Shown piece by piece: positions 44,973 to 58,460 of a stretch of 64,000 nt of DNA. Origin of the DNA: Psococerastis gibbosa (lineage: Eukaryota > Arthropoda > Insecta > Psocodea > Psocidae). Positions within the stretch are counted from its first letter, which is position 1; each line of letters opens with the position of its first letter. The notes beneath the pieces are model-generated. The model had not been told where the DNA came from. It made no database searches and worked only from the letters and a program-made list of their open reading frames with translations. A program made the translations under genes and the position numbers. The DNA lies in NCBI GenBank assembly GCA_963971405.1, contig OZ020484.1, forward strand, positions 37,966,770 through 38,030,769. The letters are read 5' to 3'.

Positions 44973-46878
44973 AAAAACAAAATGAAGGGCAGCACTCTAG
45001 AAAAATGGAAGATCAAAATGAGAATGTAAGTCAGGCGTAGTTCAACAATGCGGATATTGGCAGGGAAATACTGCTAGTATGTAGGCAGTAGTGTGTGGAG
45101 CAAAAATCTAATTACAAAATTTGCCACACCCAATTTAGTTTCAGCCACGAAATTGGCAGCTCTCAATACGAACCGCACCAGCGTAGTAAGACTAATAGAT
45201 AATTAATACTACTTCTAGCAGCACCAGCTACAATATCAGTACCTAATTAGGTTTCGGAGATTGGAAATAATTTTTCGTTACAATTACGTAGGACCTACAT
45301 TGTAGGTTATAGTGTCGGTAGGTACTGGAGATTAAATGAAGCGGGATCATAAAATAGAGAGTAGAACACTGGAAAATAGAAATCATAATATCTTGTTTTA
45401 CATTTCAGTTTTAGTACACCTGACCACGAAGACTACCAGGCCGACCAAGAAGGCGATGGAACGATCTAACCTGGCCTTAGAAGACGTGCGATCACCGAGG
45501 CAACCTTAGAAGAGTAGCCGTTGATCGAAATCTCTGCTGGTGGAGTATGGTGCGAAGTCATGTTGTGGTCACCGTGCCATACTAAGTAAGGAAGTAATAA
45601 GCACCAGCAGTTTTAAGTTGGTTAAGGTTTTCAGCATTAGAAATTCTAGAATTTTTATTTTAGCACTTAACATACTGCATAAGCAGCCATCAAACCTGTA
45701 CTAACAAAGGAAACCGCGATATTGTAAAGAGATCTTTGCAAGGTGTGTGTCTGGTTGATGACGGTCTCAAACGCCGCCGACATATCCATGAACCACGTGG
45801 ATGATGAGTACAATTACCTGCCGCACGACCCACACGCCGCGCGCTTAAATTACTGTCTTGATCATGTAGGCGACCAAGACCTTGTTCCAGAAGATCTGTT
45901 ACCTCTGCGTACCGCACAGTAATTTACAAACAATTGCGACCTGCAGAGAAGGTACATTCCGGTGAAGAAACAAACTAATATATCGTCGGATGCTGTGGGT
46001 TCCCTTGATTCATATGCCATTCTAATAATCAAGACGATGAAGAAGATGATGTGGGAGTTTTCCCTACCCCAACAGTTTGAATTTTTCATAGCAACATCAT
46101 AACTTGAATTTCTAATAACCCCTAACCGGTAAGCTACTAAGGCAACTGCAGGTTTCGAGTTGCGACACTCAATCAAAGCCATGATGTCGCCAACAGGACG
46201 CTTTTCGAAGGCACTCTTAGTCAGTAACCAAGACCAGTTAAAATCCACAAAGTTCACCCGCAATCAAATATACACATCACACAGCTGTTTATTTACTCCG
46301 AGAAAATAAGGAGCGTCCAAAAATGTGAAGGCGCAGCCAATGGCCCCATTTAATGTCAACATTAGGTTCTGGGTCACAGTGAGGTCAAGAGGGCTTGTCC
46401 TGGTTCTTCACATTTTGGGACTCTAAAAACGTGGCTGGAGATTTGATAGTAACTACACAATAGGGGACTAACATGAAACATCACGGGTTACGTCGTAACA
46501 TACAGTACATGTCTTCCATGTTTTCCAGTCCTTATAATAATGCAGATAAAACATTCATAAAATGAAAGGATTGTTCTCAGTAGGAGTAATAATTTGCCGT
46601 TTTCTGAAAACAACTGAAATCGCTGAAAAGTGGAGGGAGGCTATATGTAAAGCTGCCTCTATGAGAACGTAGGGACATGAAAAAAATAGTTAACTCATGC
46701 ATCCCCATATCATTACGCTGTTGGGGAACTTAGTGTCTGTTTAAAGCATTGAGCTAGTAAACTACCCTCCTGATGACTTTAGGTTTTTAATTGCCCACAT
46801 CTAGCACAAATCGAGACCTTTCAAAGCTTTCAAACGCGCTGTCTTTTTCTTCGCTAGAAACTATTAATAAACAATTTT
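44973..46878. other. Non-coding; possible decayed LINE tail near 45.4-45.6 kb
   Basis: At about 45417-45600 the plus strand gives broken RPTKKAMER and DRNLCWWSM-like peptides reminiscent of non-LTR retrotransposon C-termini, with stops and shifts. Minus-strand open frames at 45690-46263 include a weak exon candidate, which I do not accept because its phase does not fit. Confidence 0.25.
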
Positions 46879-47078
46879 NNNNNNNNNNNNNNNNNNNNNN
46901 NNNNNNNNNNNNNNNNNNNNNNNNNNNNNNNNNNNNNNNNNNNNNNNNNNNNNNNNNNNNNNNNNNNNNNNNNNNNNNNNNNNNNNNNNNNNNNNNNNNN
47001 NNNNNNNNNNNNNNNNNNNNNNNNNNNNNNNNNNNNNNNNNNNNNNNNNNNNNNNNNNNNNNNNNNNNNNNNNNNNNN
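46879..47078. other. Assembly gap, exactly 200 N
   Basis: A run of 200 unknown bases. The round number indicates a placeholder size rather than a measured distance. Open frames crossing it are meaningless. Confidence 0.99.
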
Positions 47079-50000
47079 ATTTCCAAGAAGCGGAATCAAC
47101 TCGCACGGGAATAAACGGAATGAGGCTGTACCTAATGAAGATATTGTAGGATAGAACGTGGCTAAGGAAAACCAAAAAGCTGCAAAACGTGTAAACTAAG
47201 TAAGGCCCAAAATTCGCCCACATGAAAATATTTATTAAACTATTGAAAATATTAAAAAAGACAATTTTCTTTCTTTCTTCATCTTTCTATAATGGGCAGC
47301 AAAGTCGTAGTATGGTTTATATGCTAGCAGCTAACCGAACACACTTCCATTTTTCTAAATTACTTATCTAATTCAGCAGAGTACGAACGTAAAATTGAGC
47401 GAACTGCCTCCTTATCAGCTTACTTCTTCCAAAATTCTTCTTGAATGCCTTATATCCAAAGCTAGTCACACACTTCAAGTCTGTGACTCCCATTTTCGAA
47501 ATCGTCACATGCACACAACGTCACAACTCCAACTTAATGAGACCAACTAGTCAACTACCGAGATCCTCAACCTCCCACCTAGCACTAAAGATAACAGCTC
47601 AGCATCCATAGTATATAATAATAATAACATTTTCGCTGACAATCTATATCAAATGAATGTCTATGAATAACAATTCACCCTTTAGCCTAATAACACTTAA
47701 AGCTCAGTTAGGGCATGCACCTTAGTCACCTCTCATAATGCTGATGATATCGCTCAAAGCCTTACCTCACATTTTTTATAATTGCTGACCAAATAAACAG
47801 AGCACAAACACAGCAGGTGGGAGTGGTGGGACTCTGAGTCCCACCCAGGCCACAGCCATGACTTTTTTTCGGAGGGAGTTGAATCTGCGCCCACCTAGCC
47901 TGATTTTTAGACTTGCACAAGGAAATGTTTTGAAAATATAGTCGAGAAAAATATTGGGTTTTTACGCATTTTAACAGCAGTAAAGTTTTTTCAGATATTG
48001 ATATTGTTGCAAACAAAGGGGGAAATAATGTTCTAAATACGAGGAAAATCGTATAGGCCAAAAATAGTGGGTTTTATGTTTTAACGCATTTCTAATTGGG
48101 TGAAATTATGATTTTACAGATGAAGACGAATCGACATTACTGTCATTACCGCAAAAAGCGATTATTGTGCCGGTATTACAAAAGCGTCAGTCTAACGACA
48201 ATACGATATTTTCACCCTTACTATACTTTAACAGTTAACTGTTGCATATTATTCATTTGAACTTAGGCATTTATATACTATACAGCAGTTAACAATGCGG
48301 AGGTTGACCCTATTGTAAGAGCAAGAGGAAGTTCCATTCCATTGATAGCTGTTCTGACAGCTTCTGATGGACTGCCACTATTAGCCAATACCAACAATAG
48401 ATTCATCTTTCACTCTGAAGGCCAAGCGGGGGCTGGGGGTCAAGCTCCTAAGTTCACCGGCGGATTGCGTCACAACAGGGGAATGGCAATGTAAATACGG
48501 GGTACAGGTAAAGCCTGCGGGCTGCGGGGCACAGTGGGTAGAAAAAACTGTTAATTATCGTACGTGGGTAGCTATCATACTCTTACCATCTCCTTATGAA
48601 TAATTCAAAGGCTTTGATTTCAATTTTTTTTTAACTTCAGATCACAACCACCTTTTGAACCACCTTTTGGAGGGTGATACAGAGTACAGACTATCTGTTT
48701 TAAATTGGAAGGCGAAACTACATAATCTTCGCCCCTATTTTACATGGAATATTCACTTGACTAATTAACTCGAATGCTAACAGTGAATGAAATTAGTTTA
48801 ATTCATTTATGGAAGAACTAGCACACTACTAATTAACGTAGGCTATGTGGTTCAACGAAGGCGGAAGCTACGCCAAGAACATGATAAACTGATAAGATTT
48901 GTTTCGTGATCACCAATCCCATACACAGTACGTATTTGGTAATACCTTGTCATGTCGATATGCAAGATATGCAAGCTACATATGCTAAGATGCAATCCAA
49001 TATAGACTAAATATACCAATAGAATACAACACTATCACTCTAAAAGAAGTTGAGGATGATATAGCATCCCACAAAGGTAATGAAATGAAATATATAATAG
49101 GCCATTTTAGGTATATCTTTAGGTATATCTTGTGTTGTTATAAGTAGAGTTCTATGTAGGACAGATGGAACATTCGAGAGCGCCAACAATATTTTTTGAA
49201 TCCTTGAGCCAACTGGTACATTCTTTCAATGGCCATTGATTGGCCGGCCATAGGAGACACGGCATAGGGCCCGTGTTTGACAAAGGAACAGGAACTGGTT
49301 AAGCATTGATCGTCGCCTTTTCAATGCAAAGCAGCAAAACAAAGCAAGAATGGAAGGACTCGCGGGTGACACTGAGTTTCAACTAACGAACCTTATCTAT
49401 CTCTGTTCACAGGCCGTACCAAAGGCCTTCATTAGAACAATGATCCAAAGAGACAGCATCACAGGATTAATGTCGTTGCATACAAACATGGCGTCGCAAG
49501 AAAACGATTATCACACCATGCATCTCTTCGGAGAAAGCAGTGTTTCTATGAATGGACAAGGAAACCAGGATGTCGAGAAATAGTCCACAAATACTACAAT
49601 ATATGTAGGTACTATGCAGCAACAAAAAATCGGAAATTAATATTGACATGAAGGAAGGCAAACCCAAGATAAGGAGAGTTATATTAGGTCACTACCATCT
49701 TTTTTGATACAACTATTCACCGGTCTTCGTTCTCGGCTGTAGATAATTCTCTAATTCTAATAATTCTCTTACTTCTTTTCGGTTAGCATTGATTTATGAC
49801 ATCCCTTTATTATATTGTATACATCTCATCGTCATTTTATGCTGTTAAAAAGCAACGGAGACACATGGAAGTTGATGTGTATTAAAAAGTAATAGTGTGG
49901 TTTTAGATAAAGGAAGACATGGAAAAATTGACAGAAGAATTTGGTCAGCATACCAGCCTGGCAAGATGGAGACTTTGCTTCGAATCCCGTTTCCGTCAAT

Positions 50001-50615
50001 TTTTCCAAGTCTTCTTTTCTCTACTTGTCCTACCTGTCATGGCTTTCTACAAAGTTAAGTAGGTGTACCTCTAATAATTGTTGTTATATGATAACATACC
50101 ATATTGTTTTGTTTTTAAAGGTTAATCGCATACAAAAATTTGATGAATATATCCGATTGACCTCCTCAGCCGCCTCTGTAGGTTAGTACCAGTGTTGAGT
50201 TACGACACGTCTCCGATCGCATGGCGTGTACAGACTCACGCTACCACCTGGTTATCGAAGTCGATATAATAGTGGCGTGTGGAAGAAGTTTCATAACTGT
50301 GGCCGAACCGTGTTAGTAACTGCCTCAACATCTGCATCATCATGTGCAGGAATATTTTTTCAATTTACTAACTCCCTAATAGTTGATCTACGATCTATAT
50401 TTCCCCGAAAACTTGACTGCAAAAAAAGGATAGTGAATAATAATGTAAATCCTCAACATTGATACCATTTTCGTCCGGAGAAGGAGTTTTCCGGCTACAA
50501 CTAACCCCTTAAGGCTATCAATAGTCAATGACAAAGCTGGGTGTTTATCAAAAACGGCAAAAAATGAGTATTCATCAGTAACTGTCAGAGATGTAGTAAA
50601 TAATAAGGTACGTAC

Positions 50616-50738
50616 CTGAGAGCTATCATGAGGACGAGGCAGGTCAGACGTAGAGTCACAGCAATTCGAGTCTTGGCTGTAACGAGGGCATTTGGCCACT
50701 GGCTCCCCGTCGCTCTCGCTGGCTTCACATGCTGGACT
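50616..50738 (-). CDS. klar: Duplicate of the 40217-40339 klar exon
   Basis: Identical sequence, splice sites and phase to the 40217-40339 exon. If the block is a false duplication this is the same physical exon. If real, the gene would have a tandemly repeated 41-residue exon whose phase 0-0 structure would still splice in frame. Confidence 0.7.
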
Positions 50739-50872
50739 CTGTAACAATCGAAAACTATACATTAAACACTTGAAAATATAAAATCATGTGTGATCATTAC
50801 ATTACTTTACATTTAAATGGCACTTTAGTATTCAATTTCATAATCGCAAATTTGCAGGTTTCTGTTTAAGGG

Positions 50873-50953
50873 CCTTCCTAGTTGAGTGTAAGAGAGGGCT
50901 TTATAGCCCTAACTCCGCTAGGTTGGCTTAGTAATAGAAAAAAAAGTCCTTAT
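50873..50953 (+). repeat. Second copy of the truncated SINE
   Basis: Copy of 40474-40554 carried by the duplicated block. Confidence 0.7.
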
Positions 50954-53900
50954 TGCTTTCCAATTTATACGTAGTATAAGGAAAGCTTTGTGATGGTCGA
51001 AATTTTCGATTCCGAGATTTCAACGGATTTACACGTTTTGAGGTCCCAGGAACCAAAAAAAGTGGTTTTTACGAAATGTCTGTCTGTCGCTCTGTCTGTG
51101 CGTCGATTTCCAGGCAAACTACTCGGTCGATTTTGATGAAATTCGGCATGTAGGTTTAAAAAAATCATACATCGGGACCATTTTTTTTATATTTTGGGCT
51201 AATTCAATTTGGGGGGTTTTATTTTCAAAAAACTTCAAAAAAACGTCTAAAAAAATTATTTCTCAAAAACGGCTCCAACGATTTCTTTTAAATTCACATA
51301 TATTATAGTGGTTATTAATGTTAAATTCACATATATTATAGTGGTTATTAATGTTAACAAAATGCGGGGGTCACTTGCCCCTTGATAGTTTGCGTCTGGG
51401 GGTAAAAAAATAAAAATAACTAAATTTTAATGAAAAATGACTAAAAAATAATTTTTCTGCGAAACCTTTCTATCGATGATTTCTACCTTCAGGCATGTTT
51501 TAGGTGTTAAATTGAGTAACGAAACGGGACAGGTTACTTGCCCAAAAAACTATTTGGTTTTGTGCAAAAAATGTTTTTTTTTTTTTAAAAATGATAGAAA
51601 ATTCACGCTCAAATGCATGGCGTGCTCTGCCATTATTGCTGTTTGGTAATGTTTTGGTCTAACCTATTAACTATATAGAGTTTACCTCACCTCAAGTGAC
51701 GTTAGATGGACAACTCCCCCCCCCCCCCGAGATATCGGAAATTTAACCACATGAAAAGTATTTACCATGAAATTACTCATTTTCTCTATCTACTAATTTT
51801 GATAAATTGGAAAGCATGTTCGAGTAAACTCGGACCGGTTCTTTATTCATTTACAAATGTTATTACTTTCCAATATTAAAGGACATATATATCTTTTAGC
51901 CTAATCACCCCACATGGTACCCTCTTCAAAATGGAGAGCAATGAAAAAAGTTTCATAGAAATGATACAATGACAACCAATTGTACAGCGCTACTGCCTTT
52001 CAAATACAGTATATTAGCGCTCTCACACTGTCTTGCGCCAGCTACAGCCTACAACAGACAGCAGTTTGATATTCGGGTACACCACAAAGACATTAAACAA
52101 TTTAGAAAAAAAGAACTGATACTCTAATATTCATTTAAGAAAATAGAAAATACTGAACAGACCACATAAAAAAAGAAATAGTAAATAATTTGATTAGACC
52201 CATTAAAAGAGAAATGAAATCCATTTGGTGCTGAGTAGAGATAGAGAACATCTAATAAAGGCACAGGCCACCAAACCTACACTGCTACCAGGTGAGCTAT
52301 TAATGACACGGATAGTGATTGGACAAGTTTTTAAGGTGCCTACTTATACCCGATCGCATGATACCTTATCTATGCCTCATCTCCCCCGGCTGATTGCCTT
52401 CTATAGCTCTATTGGCGTTGGTAATAAGGTTTATCGCCATTAACTAGTTTTAACCCGTACTTTTATTGATCTGCTAACCATTATCTAACGTTTACAGCAG
52501 ATCCCTTCTCTGAAGCGCATTAATAGAGCTGGGAAAAATTAACTGTAACTGCCAAATACTTTCCTCTCCTCCTAGGGTGTAATTGAAAGCAAATTATGTA
52601 ACGGTACAGGCATAAACTTCTATAAATAATACCAATAAATCACTTAAATTTATAAAGGCTGTATACATTTGATAGCTGGTACGTGTACTTTATGCAATAA
52701 AGCCTAAGTCATCTTATGGGTACAAACGAACCGTTTAAGGTCTGCCACAGGCCCACAGTTGTGTATCACATCAAGCACTTGGGGTGGCTACCACGACAGT
52801 TGGAAAAGGTATTTACCAACGACGGTGGACGTCATCCTTGAAGTACCTTCCATCACGATCCATGGTATACGGTTCTACGCAGACATTTTACCTAGGGATT
52901 GGCGTAGAAGACACCCAGACTCCAGGCGCCAAAGAGCAGAATGGAAACCATGAGTCCGGTACGCCAAAACAGTAGTATCAAATAAAGAACGGTTACAAGG
53001 CTTTCCTATTTATCGACTAGAGTTTGTACCGTAAAAGATAATTTATGAGTAGTGAGAAAACATTATCCTATGGTAAAATTTGGGTTGCTTCGACTTTCCC
53101 AATCCCAGAACACTGAATGAATGAATGTGAAGATTGCACGGTCAAGAACGGGTAGAACAATTTATTTATTACAACACGGTAATAATAGCAGGGTATGCAA
53201 TGTGTTGGGCATGAATTACCAATTATGTCTTCAAAAAATAATTTATTTAATTGAAAAGCAAACCTTTGCTTTGCAGAGCAACCTGTTCGGATAGTTAATC
53301 TGTAATATATTTATAAAACATACTTGAAGTTTGAAAGTATCGATAGATGATTCCGCAAAAAAATTATATTTTAGTACTTTTTCATGAAAATTGAGTATTT
53401 TTTTTTATTTTTTTTGCTCCCAAAACCAAACTATGAATGGGTAAGCGACTTATTGAATTTAGTTTACAATAATAACGACCACAATATACAGTATGTGAAT
53501 TGCTTTCCTTATATCTTTATATATATTTCAACTGTCCGTGTGCATGTCACAAAACTCCTCTCAAACGACTGGACCGATTATGATGAATTTTTTTGTGTGT
53601 GTTCAAGGAGATTCGAGGAAGGTTTAGATTAACAATTTGGTCCACTGGAGAAAGTTTTTATAATTATTATTTTTATTTTTAAGTAGTTGTTGATTTTGGA
53701 ATGTTTTACATTGGATCCGGTAGACTGCGCTACCATCGCCAACCGACTTCAACCGATAGTTGTGCTGCGATCAAATTGAAATAAATATTTCGTAGTTTTG
53801 AAAAATGTTTGGCGATACGAAGTTCGCCAGGTCCACTAGTTGCGTATAATTAGGAAAGCATTACATTAAAAATCTGATTCCCCCACAAAGTGAAACAAAC

Positions 53901-55367
53901 TCCGTTATTCCACTCATCAAAATATCTCTAATAATTCCAGAGGCAGACGGTTCCCATCATAATCCCAACTTCTTATATACTCAGTCACATAATAAAACAG
54001 CTGATAAGTTTAATTTTCAAGTACAATACTCGGGCCTCTTGGGGAGTGATTGAGGACCTTGATGTCGCCAGCAATCTAATTTCTCTGCTCCATGTCAACT
54101 CAATTTCACTGGATTCTATTCAAAACAACAGACGATTGCGTAAGGTAGGACTAATAATTTTGACATGGAGAGTATATCTGTCATACTCAGTTACGTAGCT
54201 GTTTATTCGAATAATATGAGTTCACTCCATTTCAGTTCTTTACAAGTACAACTTTTTTGTTTATCTAGGAATATTAATTTCACGCCCACACTTTCACTTC
54301 AGTCCTGAACAAACGTGTAGCTTACTTCATTCCAGAAAATAACTTTCAACCATGTTGTTTGGTACTCTATTATCTGATGTCCCATTTATGTATCCATTTT
54401 AATTGCTCAAGACGTAATAAATTTCTCTTATTAATTATTTAATCGCTTTTACAAAGTGAAATGGAGGAGGATTATTTCAAATCATCTGCTGAGATATCTC
54501 AAGCAATTGGGGATGCAATTAAAGAGAACCGGTCCGAGTTTACTCGAACATGCTTTCCAATTTATCAATTAGCAGGGAGAGAAAATGATTAGTATCATGG
54601 TAAATAATTTTCCTATGGTTAAATTTCGGATATCACGGGGGGGGGGGGGGTCGTCCACCTGAGGTAGACTAGAGGTAACGTAACAATTAACACATTACCA
54701 CACAGCAATAATGGCAGGGCCCACAATGCATTTGAGCGTGAATTTGCATTCATTTTTTCAAAAACTTTTTTTGCACAAAACCAAATAGTTTTTTGGGAAA
54801 GCAAACTGTCCGGTTTCGTTACTCAATTTAACACCGAAAACTTGCCTGAAGGTAGAAATCATCGATAGAAAGGTTTCGCAGAAAAATTATTTTTTAGTCA
54901 TTTTTCATTAAAATTATGTTATTTTTATTTTTTTTTACCCCCAGAAGCAAACTATCATGGGTTAAGCGACCCCCCGTATTTTATCAACATTAATAACGAC
55001 TAGAATATACGTGAATTTGAAAGAAATCGTTGGAGCCGTTTTTGAGAAATAATTTTTTTATAAGTTTTTTGGAGTTTTTTGAAATTAAAACCCCCCAAAA
55101 TGAAAAAAATTGTCCCGAGGTATGATTTTTGTAAACCAACGTGCTAAATTTCATCCAAATCCACCGAGTAGTTTGCCCGGAAATCGATGAAAAGACAGAC
55201 AGACAGACAGACAGACAGACATACATACAGACAGAGCGACAGACATTTCGTAAAAACCACATTATTGGGTTCCTGGGACCTCAAAACGTGTAAATCCGTT
55301 GAAATCTCGGAATCGAAAATTTCGACCATCACAAAGCTTTCCATATACTACGTATAAATTGGAAAGC
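50954..55367. mobile_element. Second copy of the 4.4-kb inverted-arm element
   Basis: Same as 40555-44972 apart from one fewer GACA unit in the right-arm microsatellite (about 55194). Not an independent insertion if the block is an assembly overlap. Confidence 0.7.
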
Positions 55368-57273
55368 AAAAACAAAATGAAGGGCAGCACTCTAGAAAAA
55401 TGGAAGATCAAAATGAGAATGTAAGTCAGGCGTAGTTCAACAATGCGGATATTGGCAGGGAAATACTGCTAGTATGTAGGCAGTAGTGTGTGGAGCAAAA
55501 ATCTAATTACAAAATTTGCCACACCCAATTTAGTTTCAGCCACGAAATTGGCAGCTCTCAATACGAACCGCACCAGCGTAGTAAGACTAATAGATAATTA
55601 ATACTACTTCTAGCAGCACCAGCTACAATATCAGTACCTAATTAGGTTTCGGAGATTGGAAATAATTTTTCGTTACAATTACGTAGGACCTACATTGTAG
55701 GTTATAGTGTCGGTAGGTACTGGAGATTAAATGAAGCGGGATCATAAAATAGAGAGTAGAACACTGGAAAATAGAAATCATAATATCTTGTTTTACATTT
55801 CAGTTTTAGTACACCTGACCACGAAGACTACCAGGCCGACCAAGAAGGCGATGGAACGATCTAACCTGGCCTTAGAAGACGTGCGATCACCGAGGCAACC
55901 TTAGAAGAGTAGCCGTTGATCGAAATCTCTGCTGGTGGAGTATGGTGCGAAGTCATGTTGTGGTCACCGTGCCATACTAAGTAAGGAAGTAATAAGCACC
56001 AGCAGTTTTAAGTTGGTTAAGGTTTTCAGCATTAGAAATTCTAGAATTTTTATTTTAGCACTTAACATACTGCATAAGCAGCCATCAAACCTGTACTAAC
56101 AAAGGAAACCGCGATATTGTAAAGAGATCTTTGCAAGGTGTGTGTCTGGTTGATGACGGTCTCAAACGCCGCCGACATATCCATGAACCACGTGGATGAT
56201 GAGTACAATTACCTGCCGCACGACCCACACGCCGCGCGCTTAAATTACTGTCTTGATCATGTAGGCGACCAAGACCTTGTTCCAGAAGATCTGTTACCTC
56301 TGCGTACCGCACAGTAATTTACAAACAATTGCGACCTGCAGAGAAGGTACATTCCGGTGAAGAAACAAACTAATATATCGTCGGATGCTGTGGGTTCCCT
56401 TGATTCATATGCCATTCTAATAATCAAGACGATGAAGAAGATGATGTGGGAGTTTTCCCTACCCCAACAGTTTGAATTTTTCATAGCAACATCATAACTT
56501 GAATTTCTAATAACCCCTAACCGGTAAGCTACTAAGGCAACTGCAGGTTTCGAGTTGCGACACTCAATCAAAGCCATGATGTCGCCAACAGGACGCTTTT
56601 CGAAGGCACTCTTAGTCAGTAACCAAGACCAGTTAAAATCCACAAAGTTCACCCGCAATCAAATATACACATCACACAGCTGTTTATTTACTCCGAGAAA
56701 ATAAGGAGCGTCCAAAAATGTGAAGGCGCAGCCAATGGCCCCATTTAATGTCAACATTAGGTTCTGGGTCACAGTGAGGTCAAGAGGGCTTGTCCTGGTT
56801 CTTCACATTTTGGGACTCTAAAAACGTGGCTGGAGATTTGATAGTAACTACACAATAGGGGACTAACATGAAACATCACGGGTTACGTCGTAACATACAG
56901 TACATGTCTTCCATGTTTTCCAGTCCTTATAATAATGCAGATAAAACATTCATAAAATGAAAGGATTGTTCTCAGTAGGAGTAATAATTTGCCGTTTTCT
57001 GAAAACAACTGAAATCGCTGAAAAGTGGAGGGAGGCTATATGTAAAGCTGCCTCTATGAGAACGTAGGGACATGAAAAAAATAGTTAACTCATGCATCCC
57101 CATATCATTACGCTGTTGGGGAACTTAGTGTCTGTTTAAAGCATTGAGCTAGTAAACTACCCTCCTGATGACTTTAGGTTTTTAATTGCCCACATCTAGC
57201 ACAAATCGAGACCTTTCAAAGCTTTCAAACGCGCTGTCTTTTTCTTCGCTAGAAACTATTAATAAACAATTTT

Positions 57274-57847
57274 TTTCGGCATGTTCCTCTAGAGACAGCT
57301 TTAATTACAGCCTCCCTTCATTTTTCAGTGGTTTCCTTCAACGTTACTCGCCTTTACAGAAGAATCAAGGACTTCAGGTGTCTGTGTTACCTTTTGCTTT
57401 TCGACCTGTTTTTCGTTTGAGACTACTGCTACCGTTTTAACGGAACAAATTGACTGCACTGTTGAAAGAGGTAGAAGAAGCTGCAGCCCAATGATCCTCA
57501 CAGATCCGGACGATGTATGGTCTTCTTCCTTGTCTCTTCAAAAATTGGTTTTTCTCTTAGCGTTTGTCTAAACTCTAAGTAGTTACGCTGCAATTTTTTT
57601 CAACACTTTTCACAAACTTGACAAGATTATGATAGGATTTAGTAAAAGCGTTCGAACTATTATGTCTCACAAACACAATGCTGCTGTGCCCGATCACCTC
57701 AGTCTATTTTATGCAACAATACACGTTGTTATAATATTGGTATGCCCGTTCTAGACTATACAATCGTCCCATCGATCAATTCAGGGCTTTGGGATAGGAA
57801 AAGCCGATGTCCGTGAATGCCTCGCATTGCACAAGCTAAATATAGTT
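57274..57847. other. Unique sequence between the duplicated block and the LTR element
   Basis: A T-rich stretch with short open frames. No exon with consistent splice sites found. It may be intron or upstream region of the klar gene. The exact left end of the LTR element is not resolved here. Confidence 0.35.
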
Positions 57848-58441
57848 GCGGGTTGTTGTCGCAGGTACCTTACCCTAAATCGGGTAGGTACACAAGTACT
57901 CATCCCCGCATTTTACAGTTAGTGAATTCAGTCTCAATATTGTATCGGCTCCAATAGGTTGTATATTTATTTAATTATATAGCTATTGTTATTTACATTA
58001 ATTTATTATAGTTGTGGTTGTAGTGTTTTCTTGTTTGTGTTATTATTCTTTATATTAAACAGTGTTTATTGTGCTCGCCCCTGCCGAGATTCCTGCGGAT
58101 ACTTTGCAAGCCACGGACTCCGGTAGTAGATAAGTAGCGTAGCCTATTCACTCAAAACACATACACCCAGACACTTTACAGCACCACACTATACATTACA
58201 TTTTATAATAGGTCTACCTACTGTACTACACCTTCACCACCGAGTAAGCAGAGTACGGTAGGCTTATTCTCTTCCTTTCTTACCAATTCATAATTATTTT
58301 CATACAGTCCACTCTATTTTCATAGGTACCTAAACCTTCAGGAGCGTAATTTGGAGTTCTTAGTTATTAGCTTATTAGGATACGCCCCTGTTGTGAGTTA
58401 GGTACTTATTTTATTTTACTGAGTTATCGCAGAAAACCACA
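57848..58441 (+). mobile_element. Probable 5' LTR of the BEL/Pao element (start uncertain)
   Basis: The right boundary is set by the primer-binding site: the sequence ends CCACA at 58441, one base before TGG. The left boundary is a guess, since the 3' LTR lies outside the window and no comparison is possible. It contains AT-rich promoter-like sequence (about 57960-58060). Confidence 0.4.
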
Positions 58442-58442
58442 T

Positions 58443-58460
58443 TGGTCCTTCGAGCCGGAT
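58443..58460 (+). promoter_or_regulatory. Primer-binding site complementary to tRNA-Tyr
   Basis: TGGTCCTTCGAGCCGGAT is the reverse complement of ATCCGGCTCGAAGGA plus CCA, the 3' end of insect tRNA-Tyr as I know it. It lies one base after the LTR end, where an LTR retrotransposon primes minus-strand DNA synthesis. Confidence 0.75.

Larger units (their letters stand above)
36680..46878. repeat. Left copy of a duplicated block (about 10.2 kb), probable assembly overlap
   Basis: The 10,199 bases running up to the N gap recur as 47079-57273 in the same orientation. Offset is 10,399 before and 10,395 after a (GACA)n microsatellite with 8 units at about 44795 here and 7 in the other copy. I saw no other difference in the stretches compared. 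One edge of each copy is exactly the gap, as expected if two contigs overlap and were joined by a fixed-size gap without merging. Confidence 0.95.
47079..57273. repeat. Right copy of the duplicated block (10,195 bp)
   Basis: Starts with the first base after the gap and repeats 36680-46878, ending where the left copy meets the gap. It contains the same exon, SINE fragment and 4.4-kb inverted-arm element. After 57273 the sequence is unique, so this contig continues past the left contig's end. Confidence 0.95.

Noticed and set aside
45690..46263. Minus-strand frames as further upstream klar exons
   Set aside because: Candidate donors give the wrong phase for the 40217-40339 exon or are weak (CAG|GTTTGA), and the residues do not resemble the rest of the protein.
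46787..47223. Open frames crossing the N run
   Set aside because: They consist mostly of unknown residues and join unrelated contig ends.
36680..57273. A genuine recent tandem segmental duplication
   Set aside because: One edge of each copy coincides exactly with a 200-N placeholder and the copies look identical apart from one microsatellite unit. An unmerged contig overlap is simpler, though not excluded without reads.
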